From assembly GCA_022787425.1 (NCBI GenBank), contig JALFWB010000030.1, positions 1 through 39,268 of the forward strand: 39,268 bases of DNA, in the 5' to 3' direction. The stretch comes from Akkermansia sp. (lineage in GTDB: Bacteria; Verrucomicrobiota; Verrucomicrobiia; Verrucomicrobiales; Akkermansiaceae). Of the stretch, positions 25,491 to 32,325 are shown in pieces (positions within the stretch are counted from its first letter, which is position 1; each line of letters begins with the position of its first letter). A model generated the notes under the pieces. It saw nothing but the letters and a program-made list of their open reading frames with translations, ran no database searches and was not told the origin of the DNA. Position numbers and translations under genes: made by a program.

Positions 25491-25526
25491 AAAAAAAACG
25501 CAACCCGCTGACATGTGCCGGTTGCG
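25491..25526 (-). terminator. Intrinsic terminator of infA
   Basis: On the minus strand: stem CGCAACC/GGTTGCG with a 14-nt loop, then eight T. It sits 58 bp beyond the infA stop, in the convergent gap with xer, and a second small stem, TCTGCC/GGCAGA, adjoins it. Confidence 0.75.
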
Positions 25527-25584
25527 CCGTATGGGAGGGGTAAGGCCCCCTGCCGAAAAGTCACCCGCCGCTGCGGGCCGTGCG

Positions 25585-25932
25585 TCAGTTGAGGCGGAAG
25601 ACGATGCGCGCCTTCTCCAAATCATACGGAGAGACCTCTATGCGCACGCGATCACCCACGACCAAACGGATGAAACGCTTGCGCATCTTGCCCGAGATGT
25701 GAGCCAAGAACTCATGCCCGTTGGCTACCCGCACGCGGAACTGAGTGCCCACATACACGCCTACAACGACGCCGTCCATCTCGATGGTGCCCTCTCCGTC
25801 TTCATCTTCCGTCACCTTGGGTTTGGGCTGGGCTGCGGGCGCACCGGCAGGACGCGGTCCTCTGCCGTTGTTGCGGGGGGCGTTACTCTTCTTCTGCGGC
25901 CTGCCGCCGCGATTACCATTGGGGATTGCCAT
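25585..25932 (-). CDS. infA: Translation initiation factor IF-1 with basic N-terminal extension
   Basis: 115 residues against the usual 72. Residues ~48-115 are a complete IF-1 OB fold (IEMDGVVVGVY, FRVRVANGHEFLAHISGKMRKRFIRLVVGDRVRIEVSPYD, ARIVFRLN). The first ~47 residues are Gly/Asn/Arg/Lys/Pro-rich and disordered (MAIPNGNRGGRPQKK...), then briefly acidic (TEDEDGEG). This resembles an RNA-binding tail. The ATG at 25932 is the first in-frame start inside a plausible transcript; the longer frame to 26055 crosses the promoter. IF-1 binds the ribosomal A site during initiation. Monocistronic, divergent from rplM. Confidence 0.92.
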   Translation of the reverse strand: MAIPNGNRGGRPQKKSNAPRNNGRGPRPAGAPAAQPKPKVTEDEDGEGTIEMDGVVVGVYVGTQFRVRVANGHEFLAHISGKMRKRFIRLVVGDRVRIEVSPYDLEKARIVFRLN

Positions 25933-25991
25933 GCTTGCTTGTCTTATACTGTATTGCTGCCCCGCCGAACTCCCGACGCGGGCGCGCGGTA

Positions 25992-26020
25992 AGTTTACTG
26001 CCAGAGGCGCCGTTTTGCAA
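25992..26020 (-). promoter_or_regulatory. Promoter of infA
   Basis: On the minus strand: TTGCAA (26020-26015), 17-bp spacer, TAAACT (25997-25992). It is back to back with the rplM promoter 63 bp away. Confidence 0.55.
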
Positions 26021-26082
26021 GCGTTTTCTGCCTGCGGACACAAAAAAAAATGCAAAAAAGTGCTCTTGAGGCGAAATTTGAA

Positions 26083-26111
26083 TTGACAAAGCGCCCCGAC
26101 AGGCGTATCCT
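26083..26111 (+). promoter_or_regulatory. Promoter of rplM-rpsI
   Basis: Perfect TTGACA (26083-26088), 17-bp spacer, TATCCT (26106-26111). Confidence 0.75.
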
Positions 26112-26130
26112 TGGGGCCCCGGACCAGAGG

Positions 26131-26156
26131 TTCGACGGCGAAAGCCTAAATCGGAA
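26131..26156 (+). promoter_or_regulatory. Structured leader hairpin of rplM-rpsI
   Basis: Within the 5' leader, TTCGA (26131-26135) can pair with TCGGAA (26151-26156, one bulged G). Above an asymmetric internal loop sits GGC-GAAA-GCC, a GNRA tetraloop hairpin (26137-26146). Ribosomal-protein operons are often autoregulated through such leaders; regulation by L13 or S9 here is an inference. Confidence 0.4.
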
Positions 26157-26172
26157 TAATAAGATACAACAT

Positions 26173-26604
26173 ATGAAAACCTTCTCTGCCAAAGCTCAGG
26201 ACATCGAGCGCCAGTGGTATGTGATCGACGCAGCCGACAAGGTGCTCGGTCAGGTTGCAGTGGAAGCAGCCAATCTGCTTCGCGGTAAGTGCAAGACGAT
26301 CTTCACCCCCCATGTGGATTGCGGTGACTACGTCATCATCATCAACGCCGACAAGGTGGCCCTGACCGGCAACAAGGAGAACGCCAAGATTTACACCCGT
26401 TACACGGGCTATGTGGGCAATCAGGTGGTTACGACGCCCTCTAAGCTGCGCCGCAAGCACCCGGAGATGATTGTGGAGCATGCGGTGCTCGGTATGGTGC
26501 CGCACACCCGCCAGGGGCGCGCCCAAGCCTCTCGTCTGAAGGTCTACGCCGGCGCGGAGCATCCGCACGCCGCCCAGACGCCCACCGCTGTCACTATTGC
26601 CTAA
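26173..26604 (+). CDS. rplM: 50S ribosomal protein L13
   Basis: 143 residues, the normal length. MKTFSAKAQDIERQWYVIDAADKVLGQVA, then LLRGKCKTIFTPHVDCGDYVIIINADKVALTGNK and the C-terminal YAGAEHPHAAQTP are standard L13 landmarks. It assembles early in the large subunit. The ATG at 26173 follows a ~55-nt leader; an upstream in-frame ATG (26050) precedes the promoter and is rejected. Paired with rpsI after 12 bp, the usual bacterial order. Confidence 0.97.
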   Translation: MKTFSAKAQDIERQWYVIDAADKVLGQVAVEAANLLRGKCKTIFTPHVDCGDYVIIINADKVALTGNKENAKIYTRYTGYVGNQVVTTPSKLRRKHPEMIVEHAVLGMVPHTRQGRAQASRLKVYAGAEHPHAAQTPTAVTIA

Positions 26605-26616
26605 TCTTCATTCGCT

Positions 26617-27021
26617 ATGTCTACCACTCCGTATAATGCTACAGGGCGCCGCAAGGAGGCTGTTGCCCACGCTTGGCTCACCCCCGTTGAGGAGGGCAAG
26701 TCCGGCAAGATCATCATCAACCGCCGCAGCATGGAAGAGTATCTGCCCACAGATGCCCTCCAGAATGTGGTTCTTCAGCCCTTCTACACCACCAACACCA
26801 TCAAGAAGTTCGATGTTCTCATCGTTTCCAAGGGCGGTGGTATTCACGGCCAGACCGGGGCTATGAGCCTCGCTATTTCCCGCGCTCTGGTGATGCAGAA
26901 CGAGGAGTTCCGCTCCGCTCTGCGCGAGCAGGGTCTGCTCACCCGCGATTCCCGCATGAAGGAGCGCAAGAAGGCCGGTCGTCCGGGTGCGCGCAAGCGC
27001 TTCCAGTTCAGCAAGCGCTGA
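26617..27021 (+). CDS. rpsI: 30S ribosomal protein S9
   Basis: 134 residues. YNATGRRKEAVAHAWL at the start, IIINRRSMEEYLP, SKGGGIHGQTGAMSLAISRAL, and the basic tail DSRMKERKKAGRPGARKRFQFSKR. The last two residues are the conserved K-R that touches the P-site tRNA. Second gene of the rplM operon, closed by a strong terminator. Confidence 0.97.
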   Translation: MSTTPYNATGRRKEAVAHAWLTPVEEGKSGKIIINRRSMEEYLPTDALQNVVLQPFYTTNTIKKFDVLIVSKGGGIHGQTGAMSLAISRALVMQNEEFRSALREQGLLTRDSRMKERKKAGRPGARKRFQFSKR

Positions 27022-27056
27022 TTTCCCCCCTGCGCTCATTTCGAGCCTCTTCTTCC

Positions 27057-27101
27057 GGCACCGCCGCACCCCACCCCGGGGCTTGCGGCGGTACCTTTTT
27101 T
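27057..27101 (+). terminator. Intrinsic terminator of rplM-rpsI
   Basis: Stem GGCACCGCCGCA/TGCGGCGGTACC (one mismatch) followed by six T. Confidence 0.85.
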
Positions 27102-27122
27102 GCATGGTGGCGCGTTTTGACC

Positions 27123-27151
27123 TATACACCGGGCGGCGCATGGTGTAGAAT
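27123..27151 (+). promoter_or_regulatory. Promoter of dnaE
   Basis: TATACA (27123-27128), 17-bp spacer, TAGAAT (27146-27151). A better -35, TTGACC at 27117, has too long a spacer (23 bp). The leader would be ~10 nt and includes AGGA just before the ATG. Confidence 0.45.
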
Positions 27152-27168
27152 GGTGGGCACACAGGACC

Positions 27169-30100
27169 ATGGGCTTTACACACTTACACGTACACACGGA
27201 ATACTCGCTGCTGGATGGAATGATCCACACCAAGGATCTCATCAAGAAATGTGCGGCGATGGGGATGAACTCTGTTGCGGTGACGGACCACGGCAATGTG
27301 TTTGCTGCCATTGAGTTCATGGTGAACGTCAAGAAGCACAATAAGGATATACAGAAGTGGAATAAAGAACACCCGGAGGACAAGAAGCCGCTCTTCAAGC
27401 CTATTCTGGGCTGCGAGGTGTACCTCTCTCCCACGCCGGTTTCGGAGAAAAAGCAGATTCCCGGTCGGCACAAGTATACGCACTTGATTCTCCTCTGTGA
27501 GAACAACATCGGCTGGGCCAACCTCATCAAAATCGTCTCCGTGGGTCACTTGGACGGCTTTTATTACAAGCCCCGAGTGGATATGGAGACGCTGCGACGT
27601 TACAGCAAAGGGCTCATCTGCCTGACGGCCTGTGTCTCCGGTCCGCTGCAGGAGTGGATTCTGCAGGATCAGCCGGAGAAGGCAGAGGCAGTTCTGCTGG
27701 AGCTGGAGGAGGTTTTCGGCCACGACAATTTGTTTGTGGAGCTGCAGGACCACGGGCTGGATGAGGAACGAAAATGCACCCCGGAGCTGGTTCGGCTGGC
27801 ACGCAAGCACAATCTGCCCCTGGTGGTGACGAATGATGCGCACTTCCTGAACAAGGAGGATCACGATGCGCACGACATCCTCATCTGCGTCGGTACGGGC
27901 AATAAGCGCAACGATCCTAAGCGCATGCGTTACCCGGAGAGCGTCTACCTGAAAAGCGAGGAGGAGATGCGCGAGCTCTTCCCGGAGTACCCGGAGGCAT
28001 ACGACAACACGATGCTGATTGCAGAACGCTGCAACACCTCAATCAAGCTGGACTCCACTTCAACGGAGCGCTACCCGGAATTCGCCACTCCGGATGGCTC
28101 CCCGCGTGAGGAGTATCTGCGCAAGATCTGCTTCGAGGGGCTCAGGGATCGCTATCCGAATGCCTCGGAGGAGCAATGGAAGGAGCTCAGCGAGCGCTTG
28201 GATTATGAGTTGAGCATCATCAACATGCTGCGCTTCCCCAGCTACTTCCTCATCACGGCGGATTTCATCAACTGGGCGAAGGATCACGACATCCCGGTAG
28301 GCCCCGGCCGTGGTTCCGCAGCCGGTTCGCTGGTGGCCTACTGCATGAAGATCACCAATATCGACCCCTTCAAGTTCAGCCTCATCTTCGAGCGATTCCT
28401 GAACCCGGAACGTGTCAGCCCGCCGGATATCGACATCGACTTCTGCCAGAGCCGCCGCCCGGAGGTGATCGAATATGTGCGTCAGAAATACGGTGAGCGT
28501 GCGGTTACGCATATTATCACCTACGGCACCATGGGTGCCAAATCCGTCATCAAGGACGTTGCGCGCGTGCTCGACCTGAGTTTTGCGGACAGTGACCGCA
28601 TCGCCAAACTCATTCCCTCCGGCCCCGGAGTTTCCCTAGCCTCCGCTTACAAGGACAGCGAAGACCTGAGGCAATTGCTGGAAACGGACAGGACCTACCG
28701 CGAGATATGGGACTACGGCCTGAAGCTGGAGGGAACGGTACGCAACGTGGGCATGCATGCGGCAGGCGTGGTGATCGGTGACCGCCCGCTGGATGACTAC
28801 GTTGCCCTGACGCGTGACGACCTCTCCAATCCCAAGGGCGAAGTCGTAGCCCAGTGCGATATGGGTGCCATTTACAACGCGGGCTTGCTGAAGATGGACT
28901 TCCTGGGCCTCAAAACCCTCACCGTGATGAAGGACGCCGAGCGCTATGTGCGCTGGCGCGTGCCGAACTTCCGCTATGATGAGGTTGACATCACGGACAA
29001 GGAAACCTTTGCCCTGCTGAACAACGGAGAGACCATGGGGGTGTTTCAGCTGGAATCCGGCGGCATGGTGGAGACTTGCAAACGCTACGGCATCGACAAC
29101 ATCGAAGACATCATCGCCCTGCTCGCCCTCTACCGCCCCGGAGCCATGCAGTTCATGGACGACATGATTGCAGTGAAGAAGGGTCTGAAGAAAGCGGAAT
29201 ACGAGCACCCTCTGCTGGAGAAGGTATCCGGCATCACCTTCGGCGTGATGATCTACCAAGAGCAGGTACAGGCCGCCGCCAAGATGTTGGCGGGTTACAC
29301 CCTCGGTGGTGCTGACTTGCTGCGCCGCGCCATGGGTCACAAGGACATGAATGAAATGATGGAGCAGCGCAAGCGCTTCGTCAAGGGCTGCGCGGATGTG
29401 AATAACATCGATGAGAAGACAGCTAACGCCATCTTCGATAAGATCCAGAAGTTCGCCGGTTACGGCTTCAACAAATCGCACTCTGCCTGCTACGGTCATA
29501 TTTCGTACTGGACGGCCTACCTCAAGGCGCACTACCCGGTGGAATTCTTCTGCGGCATCATGTCCAACGAGTCCACCAATGAGAAAATCGGCGTGTATAT
29601 TCAGGAGGTGAACCGATTGGGCATCGAGGTGCTGGGCCCCTGCGTAAACCACAGCGATGTGAAGTTCCGCCCGGAGACGATGCCCAACGGCAAGTTGGCC
29701 GTGCGGTTCGGGCTGGCCTCCGTCAAGAGCATGAGCGCGGAAACCGTCCGAGTCATCGTGGAGGAACGCGAAAAGAACGGGCCGTTCAAGAGTTTGGAGG
29801 ATTTCTGCTACCGCATCCCGCCGCAGAGCGTTCGCCGCAACCAACTGGAGGTGTTGGTGCAGTGCGGGGCCTTCGATTGGATGCATGTGTGCCGGGCACA
29901 GATTTTCGCCTCGATCGAACAGTGCTTGGGCGGAGCCGCCGGGGTACACAAGGATGCCGAGGCCGGTCAGATGGCCCTGTTTAACATGATGGACGCCGCA
30001 GCTGCAACACCGGCGGAGCATGTTGTGCGACAGGAATGGCCTAAGAACAAGCGGCTGGAGGACGAGAAATTCCTGACGGGGGCCTATTTCACCGGTCATC

Positions 30101-30684
30101 CGCTCTATAGCATGCTCGGTGTTATCGACCATGAACGTTATGTTCGCATCGGCACACTTCCGGACCTGACGCCGGAGGAAATTCGCAGCCCTAGGGACAT
30201 GGCGGGCATGGTGCGCAGTGTAGTCACCAAAATGGCGAAGAGCTCCGGCAGAAAGTTCGCCGTCATCACCGTTGAGGACTTTACGGGTACGACCGAGGCC
30301 CTAGTGTGGGGAGATTCCTATGACAAGGCCGCTCAGGTGGAGGGTCTGCTGCAGGAGGGCAGTTTCGTGCGCTTCCGCGCCCGGATTTCGGAGGATGAGA
30401 AAACGGGCGGCAAGAAGGTGTCCGCCAATGCGTTGGAGCTTATCAGCAGCGGCAATAAGCGCAAGGGCAAACAGCGTTTCTATGAGGTGGTGCTCAACAC
30501 GTCGCGGCATGATGCAGGGGACCTGCAACTGATCCGCGACACCTTGCTGAAACATCCGGGTCAGACTCCCGTGCGACTCACCTTCCGCAACTCGCTGGGC
30601 AACAGTGCCACCCTCGAGTTGGGTTCCAAATACTGTGTCAACCCTGACTCCGACCTCGATGAAGCTCTCTCTCTTTATAGCTGA
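27169..30684 (+). CDS. dnaE: DNA polymerase III subunit alpha
   Basis: 1171 residues, the usual DnaE length. The N-terminal PHP domain is intact (HLHVHTEYSLLDG, VTDHGNV, GCEVYL). The catalytic palm has PDIDIDFCQSRR with the two Asp, and LKMDFLGLKTLT with the third. GRGSAAGSLVAYC and GYGFNKSHSACYG are conserved alpha-subunit segments. A beta-clamp-binding motif QMALF lies at 934-938. An OB fold (MAGMVRSVVTKMAKSSGRKFAVITVEDFTG) follows, then the C-terminal domain. It is the main replicative polymerase. Its last 26 bases overlap the start of the next gene in another frame. Confidence 0.97.
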   Translation: MGFTHLHVHTEYSLLDGMIHTKDLIKKCAAMGMNSVAVTDHGNVFAAIEFMVNVKKHNKDIQKWNKEHPEDKKPLFKPILGCEVYLSPTPVSEKKQIPGRHKYTHLILLCENNIGWANLIKIVSVGHLDGFYYKPRVDMETLRRYSKGLICLTACVSGPLQEWILQDQPEKAEAVLLELEEVFGHDNLFVELQDHGLDEERKCTPELVRLARKHNLPLVVTNDAHFLNKEDHDAHDILICVGTGNKRNDPKRMRYPESVYLKSEEEMRELFPEYPEAYDNTMLIAERCNTSIKLDSTSTERYPEFATPDGSPREEYLRKICFEGLRDRYPNASEEQWKELSERLDYELSIINMLRFPSYFLITADFINWAKDHDIPVGPGRGSAAGSLVAYCMKITNIDPFKFSLIFERFLNPERVSPPDIDIDFCQSRRPEVIEYVRQKYGERAVTHIITYGTMGAKSVIKDVARVLDLSFADSDRIAKLIPSGPGVSLASAYKDSEDLRQLLETDRTYREIWDYGLKLEGTVRNVGMHAAGVVIGDRPLDDYVALTRDDLSNPKGEVVAQCDMGAIYNAGLLKMDFLGLKTLTVMKDAERYVRWRVPNFRYDEVDITDKETFALLNNGETMGVFQLESGGMVETCKRYGIDNIEDIIALLALYRPGAMQFMDDMIAVKKGLKKAEYEHPLLEKVSGITFGVMIYQEQVQAAAKMLAGYTLGGADLLRRAMGHKDMNEMMEQRKRFVKGCADVNNIDEKTANAIFDKIQKFAGYGFNKSHSACYGHISYWTAYLKAHYPVEFFCGIMSNESTNEKIGVYIQEVNRLGIEVLGPCVNHSDVKFRPETMPNGKLAVRFGLASVKSMSAETVRVIVEEREKNGPFKSLEDFCYRIPPQSVRRNQLEVLVQCGAFDWMHVCRAQIFASIEQCLGGAAGVHKDAEAGQMALFNMMDAAAATPAEHVVRQEWPKNKRLEDEKFLTGAYFTGHPLYSMLGVIDHERYVRIGTLPDLTPEEIRSPRDMAGMVRSVVTKMAKSSGRKFAVITVEDFTGTTEALVWGDSYDKAAQVEGLLQEGSFVRFRARISEDEKTGGKKVSANALELISSGNKRKGKQRFYEVVLNTSRHDAGDLQLIRDTLLKHPGQTPVRLTFRNSLGNSATLELGSKYCVNPDSDLDEALSLYS

Positions 30685-31846
30685 TGCGCGGGTGCGAGCG
30701 GGGATGCTCTGCATCGTCTTCGGCTTGGGGGCAGCACTGATTCTGCCTGCGCTGCGCCGTTCGGCGGACGCCGCCCCGATCTCGGATCCGGCGGCATCCC
30801 TCCCCCTTCCCGAGGGTGGTGTGCAGAGTGATGCTTTCTCCCTGCGACTGTTGCAGGCAGAGATGGAGCGCAACACGGACAGCACGCTGACGGCACCGCT
30901 CGCCACAGCTGCCCTTCTGCATCACTTGGAAGATCTGGCGGAGCCGGGGTGCGCGGCGGAGTTGCAGCTTCCGGAGCAGTTACCGAACACCAATCCGTTC
31001 CCGAGGGTCTTCTGCGGTTTGTTTGCCGAGGCCTCACTGCCCTTTGCCATGCCGCCCACGCAGGCGGGAGTCGTGGCGGTAGATTTCTCCGGCACGGCTT
31101 CAACCGCCATGCACATGATGGCCCAATCCGTGCAGAAGGCTACGGGGATCTCTCCGGAGCTGAGTATCGGTCCCGGCTCACTCTTGGGAGAGGCACCGCA
31201 GCTCGTGGCCTTCATGGCAACGTCCGTCCCGGGGCCGACCACTTCCTTCTCGGCAGACTGTATCAAGCACCTTCCCTTTGCCAACACCAACGGCATGCAG
31301 CCGGAGGTTCCAACGATGCAGGGCAGCATCCCGGCCCGACTAGCCCGAGCAGAGGATGGTTCTTGGCTTGCACTGGCCCTCCCCTTGCAACCGCAACCGG
31401 GGGCAGAGGGGGAGCCTCTCTTCTTCTGCGCCATCCTCCCCCGCGGCTCGGCTCGGGACTTCGCGCAGCAACTCACCCCGCAACAACTCAGCAGCATCCG
31501 CGCCGCCTTGGCCCGCACGCCACAGTCCCTCACGGACATCTCCCTACCGGCCATCCGCACTATTTCCACCCCGCGAAACACCACCCTCCCACCGATGCCG
31601 GGCCTCGCCGCCCTCACCGCACCGGGTGCTCTCCGGCGACTCTCCCCCAAGCCCCTCGCTCTTTCCTCCCTACTTATCTGCAACAGTTTCTCCCCGGCAT
31701 CGCCACCCGCCCCCGAGCAAGCATCCGCCGCCCCTCTCACCCACTCTTCCCCGGACGCTGACTTCTCCCGCCCCTTCCTCTGGTTCGTCGGCGATCTCAC
31801 CTCCCCGGCTCCCCCTTTTCTCTTCGGAATTATCGAGAACCTCTGA
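30659..31846 (+). CDS. Divergent serpin-fold protein, exported
   Basis: 395 residues. A hydrophobic N-terminus (MLCIVFGLGAALILPAL, 16-32) acts as signal or anchor. Serpin landmarks appear in order: DAFSLRLLQ (58-66), TAPLATAALLHHL (78-90), VAVDFSGTASTA (139-150), PQLVAFMATSVPG (180-192), HLPFANTNGMQPEVPTMQG (204-222), LALALPLQ...FCAILP (237-261), SLPAI (295-299) and the hallmark DFSRPFLWFVGDL near the end (368-380). The reactive-centre loop is short, and its hinge (EQASAAP, 353-359) has Ala at the usual P15 Gly and an added Pro. Protease inhibition is therefore doubtful. No family search was possible. The start at 30659 overlaps dnaE by 26 bp; the ATG at 30704 is an alternative. Confidence 0.6.
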   Translation: MKLSLFIADARVRAGMLCIVFGLGAALILPALRRSADAAPISDPAASLPLPEGGVQSDAFSLRLLQAEMERNTDSTLTAPLATAALLHHLEDLAEPGCAAELQLPEQLPNTNPFPRVFCGLFAEASLPFAMPPTQAGVVAVDFSGTASTAMHMMAQSVQKATGISPELSIGPGSLLGEAPQLVAFMATSVPGPTTSFSADCIKHLPFANTNGMQPEVPTMQGSIPARLARAEDGSWLALALPLQPQPGAEGEPLFFCAILPRGSARDFAQQLTPQQLSSIRAALARTPQSLTDISLPAIRTISTPRNTTLPPMPGLAALTAPGALRRLSPKPLALSSLLICNSFSPASPPAPEQASAAPLTHSSPDADFSRPFLWFVGDLTSPAPPFLFGIIENL

Positions 31847-31884
31847 AAAAAACGAAAAAAATCATCTTTTTCCTTAAAAAAATC

Positions 31885-31913
31885 TTGACATCACCCCATT
31901 CCGCTGCTAAAAT
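31885..31913 (+). promoter_or_regulatory. Strong promoter of an orphan small RNA
   Basis: Perfect TTGACA (31885-31890), 17-bp spacer, TAAAAT (31908-31913). No protein gene follows on this strand. Confidence 0.7.
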
Positions 31914-31919
31914 CCCCTC

Positions 31920-32005
31920 GTCCGCATGCAGGGACGTTAAATAACTGCAATTTCATAGGGTAGTTGGACTCCCCGGCAACTTCGGTTGCCGGGGAGGTTT
32001 CCTTT
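31920..32005 (+). ncRNA. Candidate small RNA (~85 nt) of unknown class
   Basis: It begins ~7 nt after a near-consensus promoter and ends in a textbook terminator: CTCCCCGGCAAC (31969-31980), a TTCG tetraloop, GTTGCCGGGGAG (31985-31996), then GTTTCCTTTG. Upstream of the terminator two more helices are possible: GTCC/GGAC around a GCATGCAG loop (31920-31935), and AACTGC/GTAGTT (31943-31965). It matches none of 4.5S RNA, 6S RNA, tmRNA or RNase P as I know them. It could be a trans-acting sRNA. A leader of a lost gene is the alternative. Confidence 0.55.
31969..31996 (+). terminator. UUCG-capped terminator of the small RNA
   Basis: Perfect 12-bp GC-rich stem with a TTCG tetraloop, followed by a T-rich tail (GTTTCCTTTG). 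Confidence 0.8.
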
Positions 32006-32136
32006 GTATCTTTCCCTCTACATGATGGGAATCGAAGCGCACACCGAAGGGCGGAATTTCGTACATCCCGCGCATACACACTTGACTATACCACCCTATG
32101 CAAGGCCGCGTAAACTAAATCCCTTAATAATAAAGG

Positions 32137-32160
32137 CCCCACGGGGGGTATTCCGCGGGG
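32137..32160 (-). terminator. Terminator of the tRNA-Leu transcript
   Basis: On the minus strand: stem CCCCGCGG/CCGTGGGG (one G-U) with an 8-nt loop, then CCTTTATTATT. Confidence 0.65.
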
Positions 32161-32178
32161 AACAAATGTTATTTGAGA

Positions 32179-32258
32179 TACCGACTGTGGGACTCGAACC
32201 CACACTCTTTCGAACTCGATTTTGAGTCGAGCGCGTCTACCAATTCCGCCAAGTCGGC
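32179..32258 (-). tRNA. tRNA-Leu (anticodon CAA)
   Basis: The minus strand folds as a class II tRNA. Acceptor stem GCCGACT/AGTCGGT (first pair G-U) with discriminator A. The D-arm contains GGTAGACGC, as in bacterial tRNA-Leu. Anticodon stem CTCGA/TCGAG carries loop CTCAAAA (anticodon CAA), followed by a short variable arm. T-arm GTGGG-TTCGAGT-CCCAC. CCA is not encoded. It reads UUG codons. It has its own promoter and terminator. Confidence 0.95.
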
Positions 32259-32274
32259 ATAGGGGTGTGGGGAG

Positions 32275-32303
32275 ATTAAACACGAAAAGGCAGAGAAAGT
32301 CAA
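32275..32303 (-). promoter_or_regulatory. Promoter of tRNA-Leu
   Basis: On the minus strand: TTGACT (32303-32298), 17-bp spacer, TTTAAT (32280-32275). It sits between the end of recQ and the tRNA. Confidence 0.65.
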
Positions 32304-32325
32304 GAGCAAAATGAAAAAAAGTGTG

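Noticed and set aside
27117..27151. TTGACC (27117) as the dnaE -35
   Set aside because: Spacing to TAGAAT is 23 bp; TATACA at 27123 with 17 bp fits better.
28636..30132. Long minus-strand frame opposite dnaE
   Set aside because: Antisense of the polymerase alpha subunit; His/Val-rich shadow composition.
31986..32225. Short plus-strand frame running from the small-RNA terminator into the tRNA
   Set aside because: It starts inside a terminator hairpin and ends in an antisense tRNA, so it cannot be a real gene.
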